A stretch of 64,000 nucleotides of DNA from an uncultured Granulosicoccaceae bacterium (GCA_938007995.1 CALLLW010000001.1:40621-104620), one strand, 5' to 3'. Counted from the stretch's first letter, positions 9,117 through 18,913 are shown. The notes: a model not told the origin generated them from the sequence alone. Program-made: numbers and translations.

Positions 9117-9137
9117 CTCCGTGTGGCAAGCACGGAG
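9117..9137. terminator. Hairpin between convergent genes
   Basis: CTCCGTG at 9117-9123 pairs with CACGGAG at 9131-9137 across a 7-base loop. It lies between the XRE/DUF4019 gene and the end of the long minus-strand operon, where a terminator is expected. No clear T-run follows on either strand, so activity is uncertain. Confidence 0.35.
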
Positions 9138-9145
9138 CAGGATAT

Positions 9146-9733
9146 TTATCGCAGCCCGTCTTCACCCACGGCATCAGCGGCCTCAAGACCCCCTACTCGC
9201 GGCAATGGTCTGCCTGAATCGGTAACAGCAACTGCCACCAGTATCTCGTTGGCTCTGGGGGCATCCGTGACTCGCACTTCCATCCCATCAAAATGACTGC
9301 GTACATAAGCGGCATCTTTATGGCCCAGTGGTACATCCAGCGGATGCCCACAGGAACCCATTTTTTTATTCGATGGAACCAGTGCGGCACCCTTCTCTAC
9401 TGCTTTGCGCAATGGCGCCCCAAGTGCCGGGTGAAGTATTGCCGCCGCGTGCTCTAGCTCTCCCTGCATACCAACCAATGCAGCCTTGCCATAGCTTTCT
9501 GTTTGTGACGGATCGACACCCAACGCTGCTACCGCTTTATCACCCAGTAGCTGCCCCAGTTGCTCACCGTATGAAATCAACTCTGACAAATCTTTGCTAA
9601 ATTTGCCGGCGCAGGGATTCTCAATCACAGCAACAGCAGCACATTTACGTGTGGGTGGATCAATGGCCTGACCAATTTCTGTGTTGGTATCTTCGACTAC
9701 AGTGATAATTTTTCGAATTTTCATGAGTGGCAC
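9146..9733 (-). CDS. Amino acid synthesis family protein (DUF1185), copy 1
   Basis: DUF1185 protein of 195 residues. Family features are KIRKIITVVEDTNTEIGQ at the start, AAVAVIENPCAGKF (residues about 32-45), ELEHAAAILHPALGAPLR, GSCGHPLDVPLGHKDAAYVRSH (about 125-147) and DAPRANEILVAVAV. The molecular function of the family is not established. This is the last gene of the minus-strand operon with molybdenum-hydroxylase genes, 36 bases after a second DUF1185 gene. The two copies share the same motifs but differ at many positions, for example GSCGHPLDVPLGHKD here versus GAPGTRLDVPMTHTN in the other, so they may form a heteromer or have divided roles. Confidence 0.85.
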   Translation of the reverse strand: MPLMKIRKIITVVEDTNTEIGQAIDPPTRKCAAVAVIENPCAGKFSKDLSELISYGEQLGQLLGDKAVAALGVDPSQTESYGKAALVGMQGELEHAAAILHPALGAPLRKAVEKGAALVPSNKKMGSCGHPLDVPLGHKDAAYVRSHFDGMEVRVTDAPRANEILVAVAVTDSGRPLPRVGGLEAADAVGEDGLR

Positions 9734-9769
9734 TCAGGCAACATTTTTATGTGTATTACTCAGCTGCCC

Positions 9770-10354
9770 TTAACGCAGACCGTCTTCACCCTTGATATCA
9801 GATGCCTCGAGACCACCAGACCGGTTATGAACTCGGGCACCTGTTGACATCACCAGTACCAGTACCAGTTCGTTGGCACGAGGTGCGTCGTTAACACCCA
9901 CTTCCATCGCATCAAAATGTGATCTTACATAGGACGCGTTGGTATGCGTCATCGGCACATCCAGCCTGGTGCCGGGTGCACCAACTTTTTTTGTCGATGG
10001 CACAATCGCCATGCTATCCGTGATCAGTTCCCGCATTGAATAACCACCGGGCACATGCCAAAGTGCGCCGTGTTCTATTTCACCAGCTTCACCAACGATT
10101 GCACCTTTGCCGTAGCCTTCAATCAAGGATGCATCACCGCCAAGCGCTTTTATAAGACGTTGAGCCATATCAATACCCAGCGGTTTCAGATCATCCATAA
10201 ACCCGGCAATATCTTCCTCGTATCGGCCTGCATACGGGTTTTCAATCACGGCAATACACGAGGCTTTGCGCAGTGGTTTGCTGGCAATCGGGCCACCCTC
10301 GTGAAAGGTTTCTTCCACACTGACAAGCATCTTTCTGATATTGACTTCAGGCAC
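9770..10354 (-). CDS. Amino acid synthesis family protein (DUF1185), copy 2
   Basis: Second DUF1185 protein (194 residues), a paralogue of the next gene downstream. It has the same landmarks: NIRKMLVSVEETFHEGG, CIAVIENPYAGRY, ELEH-type segment IEHGALWHVPGG, LDVPMTHTNASYVRSHFDAMEV, DAPRANELVLVLV, and the shared C-terminal GGLEASDIKGEDGLR. Starts at GTG with CAGGAG 10 bases upstream. It follows the UPF0280 gene by 20 bases on the same strand. Function unknown; context suggests catabolism of a nitrogen heterocycle or a related small molecule. Confidence 0.85.
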   Translation of the reverse strand: MPEVNIRKMLVSVEETFHEGGPIASKPLRKASCIAVIENPYAGRYEEDIAGFMDDLKPLGIDMAQRLIKALGGDASLIEGYGKGAIVGEAGEIEHGALWHVPGGYSMRELITDSMAIVPSTKKVGAPGTRLDVPMTHTNASYVRSHFDAMEVGVNDAPRANELVLVLVMSTGARVHNRSGGLEASDIKGEDGLR

Positions 10355-10374
10355 TTTTACTTTGCTCCTGTAAT

Positions 10375-11307
10375 TTAGTGCTGCGATTGTTTTTGGCTTG
10401 CAGTTTTCGCTACAGGCAACCGGGTTTTGGCAGCCAGAGACTCAAATGACGCTGTTGTCGCAGTGCGTCCCTGCAGTAGTAGGTATGCTGCATGTATTCG
10501 ACCAGCTTGAACTAATTTTTCGGCTAACTCAAGGCCACTCGATAGCGCGGCATTTTTCTCAGATTCACTGAACGGCTGCACATCTACCGTGACTAACTGA
10601 TCACCAAGATCAGAGTCCGGATCGATTGTGATCGCCGGTGCTTTTTCAATCTTTGACCCACCAGGGTGATCTGACGGTAAATTGATCGCGTTGGCAATAA
10701 TAGTGGCAGAAGCATCGGCGCTTGCGGCATTCTGCGCAAGTACGGTGACAGAATCTGCCACACCAAGACTCAGGCTACGACCGTGACGACCACTGGTAGC
10801 AATCCCGCCAATACCGTCAGCGGAATGTAGGCTAACCTGCGCCAGAAGTGTTCCGTTTAACGGATCTGCAACGCCTACATTACTTTGGTGAGTATCGGCA
10901 AGCCACAGTGCGATATCACCACCGTTGTTGACGCTGATCGCGGTTAAATCATCCGAGTTATGCAGTATGGCGGCAAGTATTTCATCAGCCACTGATCCCG
11001 CTACAGCGGCCATGGGGGTAATGAAGTGAGTCGATGCAAAACAGTTTGTCGCATGCCACATACGCTGTGCTGTCGGATCTTTGAAAGCACAACTAACAGC
11101 TACCGGCTGGGCTACCAGCTGAGCTACCGGCTGACGCAGCTTTTCAAGTTCTGCAACCAGCCCTTCGAGCACGGTGGCGAATCGGCTTTCAGCTCGTTGC
11201 CACGCGTATGCTATTTGTTCGCGGGGGCCTTCTATCCGGATAATCAGATCAATGGGACCGTGCTGCAGGTGCAGGTCACATCCGTTGTTAATTAATGCTG
11301 TTTGCAC
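10375..11307 (-). CDS. UPF0280 family protein
   Basis: 310-residue protein resembling UPF0280, a family related to ApbE flavin transferases. The diagnostic segments are ITPMAAVAGSVADEILAAI (about residues 96-114) and ISVNNGGDIALWLAD (about 122-136), followed by a GIGGIATSGRHGRSLSLGVADSVTVLA stretch. Family function is not established. It starts with GTG and lacks a strong ribosome site. It lies between the Fe-S reductase-like gene (41-base gap) and the DUF1185 genes (20-base gap), so it probably belongs to one operon and one pathway. A role in cofactor attachment is possible given the ApbE relationship, but is inference. Confidence 0.75.
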   Translation of the reverse strand: MQTALINNGCDLHLQHGPIDLIIRIEGPREQIAYAWQRAESRFATVLEGLVAELEKLRQPVAQLVAQPVAVSCAFKDPTAQRMWHATNCFASTHFITPMAAVAGSVADEILAAILHNSDDLTAISVNNGGDIALWLADTHQSNVGVADPLNGTLLAQVSLHSADGIGGIATSGRHGRSLSLGVADSVTVLAQNAASADASATIIANAINLPSDHPGGSKIEKAPAITIDPDSDLGDQLVTVDVQPFSESEKNAALSSGLELAEKLVQAGRIHAAYLLLQGRTATTASFESLAAKTRLPVAKTASQKQSQH

Positions 11308-11348
11308 CTGAATAAAATCTTTTTTCAGACTGGCTCAGTCAGAGCCAA

Positions 11349-12872
11349 TCAGCTATCAGACCATGCATATAAAGTTGATTTTGTCGGCCAGGCGTTTGAG
11401 GCTGGCTCTATCTCGCTCCCGCTTAGGATATGATCGTTCTGACCACCCAGCTGTCCTTTTAGTGCGTCTGTTACCGGTGTTACATGTTTAAGATGACCAC
11501 CGAGCGCCTCATAATCCTGCAGTCGCATGGTAAATTCTACCGGTGCCACCAGTGCGGGCGTGGGTACGTATCCAAAGGAATTGCGTGGCAGGCGCGTGAC
11601 ATCGACCATTAACGTAATGCCACCACCAGGCCACACATAAACAGGAGCACCACCACAGGTAACTCGAGTCAGCATGTTCCTGACAGAGCGGGTAAGCATG
11701 ACCGGGTTTTCGGTTACCCCTGCTCGCAACGAACCACCGGCACCACCCACAAACAACACGCTACAGAGTGCCGGCTCACAATTTTCAGCGATGCGCTCAA
11801 CCGTTTGCTGTAATGCATCTGGCAGATCCATTTTGCAAGGCTTGAGGTTATCGTCAAGCTCATAGTAACCATACTGCTCGCCCGTGGTTGAAACCATCAA
11901 CAGTGAGCTGCCGGGCTTTGCGTGTTTCGGGTTGAAGTCGCCAAGGATTGCAAGCGGGTCTGTGATGTCTGTGCCACCCCAGCCGGTACCCGGCTCTGCC
12001 ACCTGAAAATAGCGCCCGGGTGTTGACTTACGACCCAGCACCTTAATGCCGGTTGGTTGCCAGCCAATGACCTTACCAGCCTGGTGTTCCGATACCACAC
12101 CGGTAATATGATCATCAACGACTACCACCTCATCAACCAGACCCTGCCACTGCGAGGCAAACATACCGATGGTTGCCGAACCACAACCGACACGCATCTT
12201 TTCTTCAGTAACGCCGTCAACAACTGGTGGTTTACCCGCTTGCACAAGCAGTGAAGCACCATTGTCGATGGTCAGCTCAACCGGTTCACAGTTACACAGT
12301 TGCAGCAGACTGTCACAGGTAGTTCGGCCCTCTTTTTTTGAGCCACCGGTTAGATGCTGAACGCCACCCAGTGACAACATCTGTGAACCATACTCACCGG
12401 TTGTGACATGACCAATGGCTTCACCTTTTGCACGTACCAGACTTTGCTCCGGACCGATATGCCGATCAGTGTCTATTTTTACTTTAACACCACAGTAACT
12501 GTAGATACCTTCAGTGACGACCGTAACCATATCGATACCATCAATCTTCTGCGATACGATAAAAGGCGCTGGTTTATAGTCGGGATAAGTTGTACCGGCA
12601 CCCACGGCAGTGATGAAACACTCTTCTTCACGTAGTAACGCTCCTGAACCGTTGCCTTCTACAAACTTAACTAATTCGCCGCCACTTTCTATGGTGCTTG
12701 CCAGAACCCGGTGCGGGTCGGTGCGTACCAGCTGACCCTCACTGTTGGCGTAGCGATCACAGGCGCCGGATTTACCATCTGCGATATAACACATGACCGG
12801 ACAGGCATCGCAGCGAATTTTACCAGCGTTTTTGTTTGACTCTTTGCCAGACGATGTTTCAGATTCACTCAT
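11349..12872 (-). CDS. 6-hydroxynicotinate reductase-like iron-sulfur protein
   Basis: 507-residue protein with an N-terminal cysteine cluster, CDACPVMCYIADGKSGACDR (about residues 22-41), suitable for an Fe-S centre. Further cysteines lie at CDSLLQLCNC (about 186-195). The protein resembles sequences annotated as 6-hydroxynicotinate reductase, which in anaerobic nicotinate fermentation reduces the hydroxylated ring using ferredoxin. I recognise the family from the cysteine motif and context only, so the substrate is uncertain. Its ATG overlaps the stop of the molybdopterin subunit (ATGA at 12869-12872), showing translational coupling with the hydroxylase that would act just before it. Confidence 0.65.
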   Translation of the reverse strand: MSESETSSGKESNKNAGKIRCDACPVMCYIADGKSGACDRYANSEGQLVRTDPHRVLASTIESGGELVKFVEGNGSGALLREEECFITAVGAGTTYPDYKPAPFIVSQKIDGIDMVTVVTEGIYSYCGVKVKIDTDRHIGPEQSLVRAKGEAIGHVTTGEYGSQMLSLGGVQHLTGGSKKEGRTTCDSLLQLCNCEPVELTIDNGASLLVQAGKPPVVDGVTEEKMRVGCGSATIGMFASQWQGLVDEVVVVDDHITGVVSEHQAGKVIGWQPTGIKVLGRKSTPGRYFQVAEPGTGWGGTDITDPLAILGDFNPKHAKPGSSLLMVSTTGEQYGYYELDDNLKPCKMDLPDALQQTVERIAENCEPALCSVLFVGGAGGSLRAGVTENPVMLTRSVRNMLTRVTCGGAPVYVWPGGGITLMVDVTRLPRNSFGYVPTPALVAPVEFTMRLQDYEALGGHLKHVTPVTDALKGQLGGQNDHILSGSEIEPASNAWPTKSTLYAWSDS

Positions 12873-15718
12873 ACTGATTGTCCATTGTGCTTTAGTATCG
12901 CTGCTCTAACTCTGGCGGGTGTTGCCGGGAGTTCACGCAGCTCTGCACCACAGGCGTGCGTGATTGCATTGATTATTGCTGGCGCCGTGGGTATCAACAC
13001 GTGTTCACCAAGGCCTTTCGCCCCGTAAGGTCCTTCAGCATCAGGCACCTCTATGATGTGATGTTCGAATTCGGGAATATCACCAATTGTGGGGATCAGG
13101 TAGTCGTGAAGATTCTCTATTCTGCCGGGTTCAAACTCCTCCATCAGTGCCATGCCAATACCCTGGGTTGCACCACCCTCTATTTGCCCTTCGATGAGCT
13201 GCGGATTAATCGCGCATCCAACATCGTGCGCTGTAGTGATTTTTTCAAGCTTGACAGTACCGAGTTCAGTGTCCACCAAAAGCTCAACTACCTGCGCACC
13301 ATAACCATACTGTGCATACGGTATACCCTGCCCGTTATTGTCTAGTGCGCCAACATCCGGGTTATAGGTTTCCTGTGCTTCAAATACATACTCTGATCCT
13401 TTTGCCAAAGCCTGCAGATCGATTCGGTGTTCAGTACCAGCGTCTTTAACCAGTACAGCATCGATTATAAATTCAAAATGAGAATCTTCTGATGCATTCA
13501 CACATCGCAACAGTTGTTGTCGTAATGCATTCGCTGATGCAATAGCTGCATTGCCGGTCACAAACGTCTGGCGTGAGGCGGAAGTCTTACCCGCATCCGG
13601 TGTGAGATCGGTATCCGCACCCACCAGGTTAATCATTGAAAGGTTCACACCCAGTGCATCCGCAACCATTTGCGTAATGACAGTATTTGATCCCTGACCC
13701 AGATCAATTGCCCCCTGGTGCAAAACAATTTCACCACTCGGCTTCAGACCGATTTTTATTGTCGACGGATTGGGCAGAGACGTGTTGCCACAACCATACC
13801 AGCAGCTGGCAACACCAACGCCACGCTTAACGATTGAATCAGACAGATTATGTTGCTTTGCCTGGTAAAGTGCGTTTTGCCATGCCGGTATCAGTGCTTC
13901 AAGACAATCGGCGATACCCACTCCCTGGTTAAAGACCTGTCCAGTCACGGTAGGCTGATCGTTTCTGATCGCGTTGTCCAAGCGGAACTGAAGTCGATCA
14001 ATAGAGATTTTTTCCGCCAGCTGATCAAGTAATGATTCAACTGCGAAGGCTGCCTGCGGCACACCAAAACCACGGAACGCACCCGCTGGTACCACATTAG
14101 TTGTGACCGCTTTGGTGTGCGCTTTGTAGTTTGGCACATAGTAGGGCCCGGACGCATGTACCGGCACCCGATTGGCAACTGTCGGCCCCCAGCTCGCATA
14201 ACTGCCGGTATTAAAGACACCGAAAAAATCAATAGCCTCAAGCTTGCCATTTTTGTTGCAGCCAATAGCAACCTGCATATCTGACGGGTGACGTTTGGTT
14301 GTTGATTGCATCGACTCGGTGCGGGTGTAGATGCCGCCAACCGGTTGATCAAGCAGACTTGCAGCGATACACAACGCAGGCTGGATAGAGAGATCAAGCT
14401 TAGAGCCGAAACCACCACCGACTGCTGTTGGTATAACTCGCACCTGCGACTTTTCAATGCCGAGAATTTCTGCCAGTGATTCCTGAGTCATGCCCGCAGT
14501 CTGGGTGCAGGTGTAGACCTCTATACGATCACCTACGCGTTGGGCAAAACCGGCTTCAGGTTCAATGTAGGCGTGTTCAACATGCCGTGTTTTAAAGCTA
14601 CCTGATACCAGGCAATCAACACTTTCAAGGCTGGCAGATGCTTCACCTCTTTGCACCAGCCCTTCAACGAGAATGTTATTTTTGCGCCCGTCAATAACAG
14701 GATCACTTTCAAGCGCCTGAAGCGGATCGGTGACTGCCGCCAATTCCTGCCAGGTGATTGGAAAGGCATCATCTCTTAGAGCGCTTATGGCTTGCCGGTC
14801 GCCAACAACCGCTGCAACTGCTTCACCACGAAAATGCGTTTTGTGTTCCGCGAATACCGGTTGATCGGTAAAGCCCGGTATCACACCGAATCTGTTAACA
14901 CCTTTAATATCTTCAGCGCTGATAACCAGCGCGATACCAGGTGTGGACTTTGCCCAGGTTTGTGTATCGCCCAGTGTGAAGCTGGCACTGTGATACGGGC
15001 TTCTTATGATTTTTAGTCGCAGTGCATCTGATGGAATAACGTCAGCGCCAAATTTCTCTGTACCACGAACCTTGGGCAATCCGTCCAGTCGGGAAATTCT
15101 GGCACCCACAGCGGATGGTTTGTCTGTAAGCCGCGCATTGTCAGGCAGCGCTGCGTGAGCTACATCACAGGCATCAGCAAGTTGTCGCTTTACAGCTACC
15201 AGAAATACTGCGTCTATTATTTTCGCATAACCGGTACACCGGCATAACACTCCGCCCAGCGCATCTTTGATGCTCTGCCGGTCAACCGCTTGTGTGGCTG
15301 TATCATTCTTACCCGTGAGCTCTGCTTGCCTACGCGCTGCACGCTGAATGAGGGACGCTGCAGACATCAACATACCGGGTGTGCAGATACCGCACTGCGC
15401 AGCACCGGTTTGTAGAAATGCTTCACGCAGTTCGGCCAGTACCGGATCATCAGCCTCTGCGGTTAAAACGTTCGCATCAGCCAACTGTGCCGCAGGCACC
15501 AGGCATGCGCACGCCGGCTCTCCATTCAGCAGGATCGTACAAGCTCCACAATCACCCGCATCACAACCAACTTTGGTTGCAAGCAATCCCTGATCGCGAA
15601 GAAAGTCCGACGTACGCTGCAATGGTTCTGCCGTTGCACTAACCGACCGACCGTTGATGGTAACGATGAATGATGCAGTGGCTGCATCCACACTGCGCTG
15701 TGCACGTATATCATTCAT
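12869..15718 (-). CDS. Xanthine dehydrogenase-family hydroxylase, fused 2Fe-2S and molybdopterin subunit
   Basis: Molybdenum hydroxylase that adds oxygen from water to an electrophilic carbon, typically in a purine or pyridine-type ring. Residues 1-150 carry two 2Fe-2S sites: GCDAGDCGACTI (about 51-62) and CGICTPGM with CRCTGY (about 109-145). The rest is the Moco-binding subunit, with VGGGFGSKLDLS, GAFRGFGVPQAA and a C-terminal GAKGLGEHV motif whose Glu matches the catalytic glutamate. Fusion of small and large subunits without the FAD domain between them is less common than separate genes. Start at ATG 15718, which overlaps the FAD-subunit stop as ATGA. Confidence 0.88.
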   Translation of the reverse strand: MNDIRAQRSVDAATASFIVTINGRSVSATAEPLQRTSDFLRDQGLLATKVGCDAGDCGACTILLNGEPACACLVPAAQLADANVLTAEADDPVLAELREAFLQTGAAQCGICTPGMLMSAASLIQRAARRQAELTGKNDTATQAVDRQSIKDALGGVLCRCTGYAKIIDAVFLVAVKRQLADACDVAHAALPDNARLTDKPSAVGARISRLDGLPKVRGTEKFGADVIPSDALRLKIIRSPYHSASFTLGDTQTWAKSTPGIALVISAEDIKGVNRFGVIPGFTDQPVFAEHKTHFRGEAVAAVVGDRQAISALRDDAFPITWQELAAVTDPLQALESDPVIDGRKNNILVEGLVQRGEASASLESVDCLVSGSFKTRHVEHAYIEPEAGFAQRVGDRIEVYTCTQTAGMTQESLAEILGIEKSQVRVIPTAVGGGFGSKLDLSIQPALCIAASLLDQPVGGIYTRTESMQSTTKRHPSDMQVAIGCNKNGKLEAIDFFGVFNTGSYASWGPTVANRVPVHASGPYYVPNYKAHTKAVTTNVVPAGAFRGFGVPQAAFAVESLLDQLAEKISIDRLQFRLDNAIRNDQPTVTGQVFNQGVGIADCLEALIPAWQNALYQAKQHNLSDSIVKRGVGVASCWYGCGNTSLPNPSTIKIGLKPSGEIVLHQGAIDLGQGSNTVITQMVADALGVNLSMINLVGADTDLTPDAGKTSASRQTFVTGNAAIASANALRQQLLRCVNASEDSHFEFIIDAVLVKDAGTEHRIDLQALAKGSEYVFEAQETYNPDVGALDNNGQGIPYAQYGYGAQVVELLVDTELGTVKLEKITTAHDVGCAINPQLIEGQIEGGATQGIGMALMEEFEPGRIENLHDYLIPTIGDIPEFEHHIIEVPDAEGPYGAKGLGEHVLIPTAPAIINAITHACGAELRELPATPARVRAAILKHNGQSV

Positions 15719-16587
15719 GCCGCAGTTTCCCCGGCTGCGAGCAGGCATCTGTTCAATGAACGCCTGACCAGTGACAGGCAGGCATCTTTGCGATAGGCGG
15801 CAGTACCGCGAACATCGTTTATCGGACTTAGTGCGCCAAGAGATGCTGGCAACTGGTTTAGTATCGTTTGTTCTGTGGCAGGTTTGCCAATCAGCAATGA
15901 CTCGACCTCTTGTAACCTGACTGCAACTTCAGAACACGAGCCAGCAGAGACCGCCGCTTCAATGATGATTCCATCTTCTACCAACAACCTCGAAGCCACC
16001 ATAACAATAGAGATAACCAGATACTCACGTGCGCCGAGTTTTATAAAATCACTCACGCCGCCGAGCCCACTGGCTGGAATACTTATAGAGGTGACTAACT
16101 CACCGGGTTTAAGCGCGGTGCGTCTGTTACCCAACACAAAATCTGAAAGCGCAACACGTCGTGTGTTGCTTGCTGATGCGAGATTCACCACTGCATTGCA
16201 GATCAGCAGAGGTGGTAAACCATCTGCCGCAGGTGATGCATTGCAGAGATTACCAGCAATGCTCGCACGACTTTGAATCTGTACCGAGCCCACTTCTTTG
16301 GCTGCGAGTTGTAAGGCCTTAAGTGAAGCAGGCAGGTCGGCGCGGATAATGTCGGTCCAGCTGCACAATGCACCAATAGTTAAACCATGTTCATCAACCT
16401 GCAGGCGCTTTAATTCTTCGATGCCGGTGATGTCCATGACAGCAGAGTCTGGTGTGCTATCACGCAGCGACGGGTAGTAATCAGTACCACCAGCCAGAAT
16501 AGTGTATGCGGTCTGATCAAGCAGCTGCAGTGCTTGCTGCAATGAATGTGGTCTTGTATGCAACAACTGTTGATTAATCTGCGTCAT
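15715..16587 (-). CDS. Xanthine dehydrogenase-family FAD-binding subunit
   Basis: Medium, FAD-binding subunit of a molybdenum hydroxylase (290 residues, normal). The family FAD motifs are AGGTDYYPSLRD (about residues 33-44) and SIAGNLCNASPAADGLPPLL (about 109-128), with the usual GELVTSISIP segment after them. It passes electrons from the 2Fe-2S centres of the partner to an acceptor. It is the most upstream hydroxylase gene; its TGA overlaps the ATG of the fused catalytic subunit. An RND exporter gene ends 44 bases upstream on the same strand and could share the transcript. Confidence 0.9.
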   Translation of the reverse strand: MTQINQQLLHTRPHSLQQALQLLDQTAYTILAGGTDYYPSLRDSTPDSAVMDITGIEELKRLQVDEHGLTIGALCSWTDIIRADLPASLKALQLAAKEVGSVQIQSRASIAGNLCNASPAADGLPPLLICNAVVNLASASNTRRVALSDFVLGNRRTALKPGELVTSISIPASGLGGVSDFIKLGAREYLVISIVMVASRLLVEDGIIIEAAVSAGSCSEVAVRLQEVESLLIGKPATEQTILNQLPASLGALSPINDVRGTAAYRKDACLSLVRRSLNRCLLAAGETAA

Positions 16588-16631
16588 TTTTTAATCTGCC
16601 AATATCAGCTGCGCTGTTTCAGTTCATTCAG

Positions 16632-18893
16632 TCAGATCGTTTTGTTGCGATCAGTCGCCAGCAATACCGGAGGCAGTAAAAAGAAATCTGCAATCAATGC
16701 AAATGCAATGGTCACTGCCGTCAGGATACCCATCTCGGAATTCACCTTAAAACCGGACCAGTATAAAACGAAGAACCCGGCCACAAGCGTCAGTGAAGTC
16801 ACGCTCAGCGCGACGCCAACGGTCTCAAAAGTGTTCTGTATTGCCTGCTGTGGCTGCATGCCCTGCTCGCGTCTGGCCCGAAGATAGCGGCTAAGAAAAT
16901 GCACCGTATCATCGACAACAATACCGAGCGTTACAGCAACGACGACGGCTATCGATAAACCGGCAACGCCGACGGTATAACCCCACAAACCCAGCGCCAT
17001 GGCGGCCGGCACCAGATTCGGTATCAAACTGAGCAGACCGATTTTCAGGCTGCGCAGTGCGAATATCAATATAAACGAGATCAACACCAGCGCCAGCAGC
17101 GAGCCGAATAGCATCGAGTTGATATTGCGCTCGGAAATGTAGGCAAAAATCATCGATAGACCACTGCCTTTGGTGTACTGTTGTGGCGCGTTTTCCTGTA
17201 GCCAGATTTCAGCGCGGTTATTCAGGTCTCTCAAGTCTGCAGACGAAGCGTTCTGAATCAGCGCGACCACCCGACTCTGCGATTTGGCAACATCAATCGT
17301 ATTGTTTAGATCGAGTCCGTAGGGCAGCGACATCTCGTACAGCAACAGGTACTGTGCAGCCAGCTCCCGCGATTCCGGAATAGCCAGATACTCCGGGTTG
17401 TTTCCATTCATGCTCTGATTGAGTTCTTTTATTGTGGTGTTTATGCCACCGACATTGGTCACCTGTGGTTGTTGCTTTAACCAGCTGACAAAATCATCTA
17501 CGGTCTGAAGATAAGCCGGATCACTGATACCACCTTCATCTGCCGCCGGTAGTGACCACTCAATACCGTTTAGCCCGGTAAGCCTGCTTTCGATAAAATC
17601 TGTGTCACGGCGGATCTCGAACTTTTCACTGAAGTAAGTCAAAAAATTATCGTCGAGTCTTATTTTTAGACTGCCCAGCAGCAGCACAAACACCAGCGCG
17701 CCCATGGCCCAGAACAACCAGCGATGATTGATAATGACAAAGCGCCCAAGGGCCGCCAGAATCCCCTGCAACACCGAATCAGAACCGGCCGGTTTAATCT
17801 TCACCACCGATAACAGCGCGGGCAGCATGGTCACCGATAAAACAAAACCGGCGACTACTCCGGTGGCGACAATATTGCCAAGCAACCTGAAAGGCGGCGC
17901 ATCGGAAAAGTTGAGCGTTAAAAAGCCTATGGCAGTGGTGGCACTGGTGATAAATATCGGTGCCAGATTGACACGCAGTGACTCTACAACCGCCTGCTGT
18001 TGTTGCATGCCCTTTGCCATGCGCTGCCTGACAGTAACCAGCAAATGAACACAATGCGCTACTGCAAGAGTCGGGATAATAATTGGTGCACCGGTTGTGC
18101 CGGCGTTTAGCACGGTACCGGCCCATCCAGCCAGCCCCAAAGCGATAGTCACCGAGAATACGATTAGTAGCATCACACCAACGGTTGCCCAGACTGTCTT
18201 AAGCGCCAGGCCAACCACCAGCAGGATCAACACAAACATGATCGGTATCAGTACCGCTCCCTCGCTATTCGGCAATACTGAAAACGCCACATCAAACGGA
18301 GCGCCACCAGTCAGATAGAAATTGATCTGCGGGTAGCGTGTTTCAAAATCACTAATCAGCGCATTGGTGTAATCGACTACCTCGTAGACTGCGTCGCGAT
18401 TATCTTCCGGCTTCAATATAGTGACATTGACGCCGGAGACTGTTGCATCAGACGATATCAACCGATTAACCAGAAACTCTTTTTCCAACGCTGTGGCAAT
18501 CACCTGATCTGCAACGGATTGATCAAGCGGTGAGTCGTCAGGGATCAGATCCGCAACCAGCAGATCATCACCATTCGCCCGGGTGTGTTGATAGTTTGAC
18601 AGGGAATCCACCCGGCTTGAATAAGGGATCTGCCAGGCTGCCTCGGTTATTTCCTGCACTGCCGTCAGATAGACCGGATCTGCCGCTGTGCCACTGACAG
18701 GTTCCATGGCAATGAAGACGTTGTCGGTTTTTGTGTAGGTATCTTCCAGCGCTTCAAGCGCCTGCAGTTCCGGGTTGTCTTCACCAAAAAAGACACGGTT
18801 ATCCGGGTTACTGGTCAGCTTTGCCATTCCGGCAGATGCGATCAGCGTTATCAGCGTGCAGATAATCAGCACGGTTCGGCTATGCTGTACCAC
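16632..18893 (-). CDS. RND superfamily (MMPL-type) exporter
   Basis: Twelve-helix RND permease of about 750 residues with two large periplasmic loops (about residues 40-215 and 410-590). The second membrane half has the proton-relay-type motif GIVVDDTVHFLSRYLRAR (about 685); the first half has LAVAHCVHLLVTVRQRM in the matching place and lacks the Asp. Substrate unknown; relatives move hydrophobic molecules. The start is problematic: GTG at 18893 has no ribosome site, and the frame stays open about 40 codons upstream with a plausible N-terminus (YGTWVVQHSRTV) but no ATG, GTG or TTG. The upstream part contains a 12-bp tandem repeat. Confidence 0.85.
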   Translation of the reverse strand: MVQHSRTVLIICTLITLIASAGMAKLTSNPDNRVFFGEDNPELQALEALEDTYTKTDNVFIAMEPVSGTAADPVYLTAVQEITEAAWQIPYSSRVDSLSNYQHTRANGDDLLVADLIPDDSPLDQSVADQVIATALEKEFLVNRLISSDATVSGVNVTILKPEDNRDAVYEVVDYTNALISDFETRYPQINFYLTGGAPFDVAFSVLPNSEGAVLIPIMFVLILLVVGLALKTVWATVGVMLLIVFSVTIALGLAGWAGTVLNAGTTGAPIIIPTLAVAHCVHLLVTVRQRMAKGMQQQQAVVESLRVNLAPIFITSATTAIGFLTLNFSDAPPFRLLGNIVATGVVAGFVLSVTMLPALLSVVKIKPAGSDSVLQGILAALGRFVIINHRWLFWAMGALVFVLLLGSLKIRLDDNFLTYFSEKFEIRRDTDFIESRLTGLNGIEWSLPAADEGGISDPAYLQTVDDFVSWLKQQPQVTNVGGINTTIKELNQSMNGNNPEYLAIPESRELAAQYLLLYEMSLPYGLDLNNTIDVAKSQSRVVALIQNASSADLRDLNNRAEIWLQENAPQQYTKGSGLSMIFAYISERNINSMLFGSLLALVLISFILIFALRSLKIGLLSLIPNLVPAAMALGLWGYTVGVAGLSIAVVVAVTLGIVVDDTVHFLSRYLRARREQGMQPQQAIQNTFETVGVALSVTSLTLVAGFFVLYWSGFKVNSEMGILTAVTIAFALIADFFLLPPVLLATDRNKTI

Positions 18894-18913
18894 CCATGTG
18901 CCGTAGACGGTAG

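Noticed and set aside
13945..14457. 170-codon minus-strand frame inside the molybdopterin subunit
   Set aside because: Lies wholly inside a well-supported gene in another frame; Arg/Ser-rich shadow.
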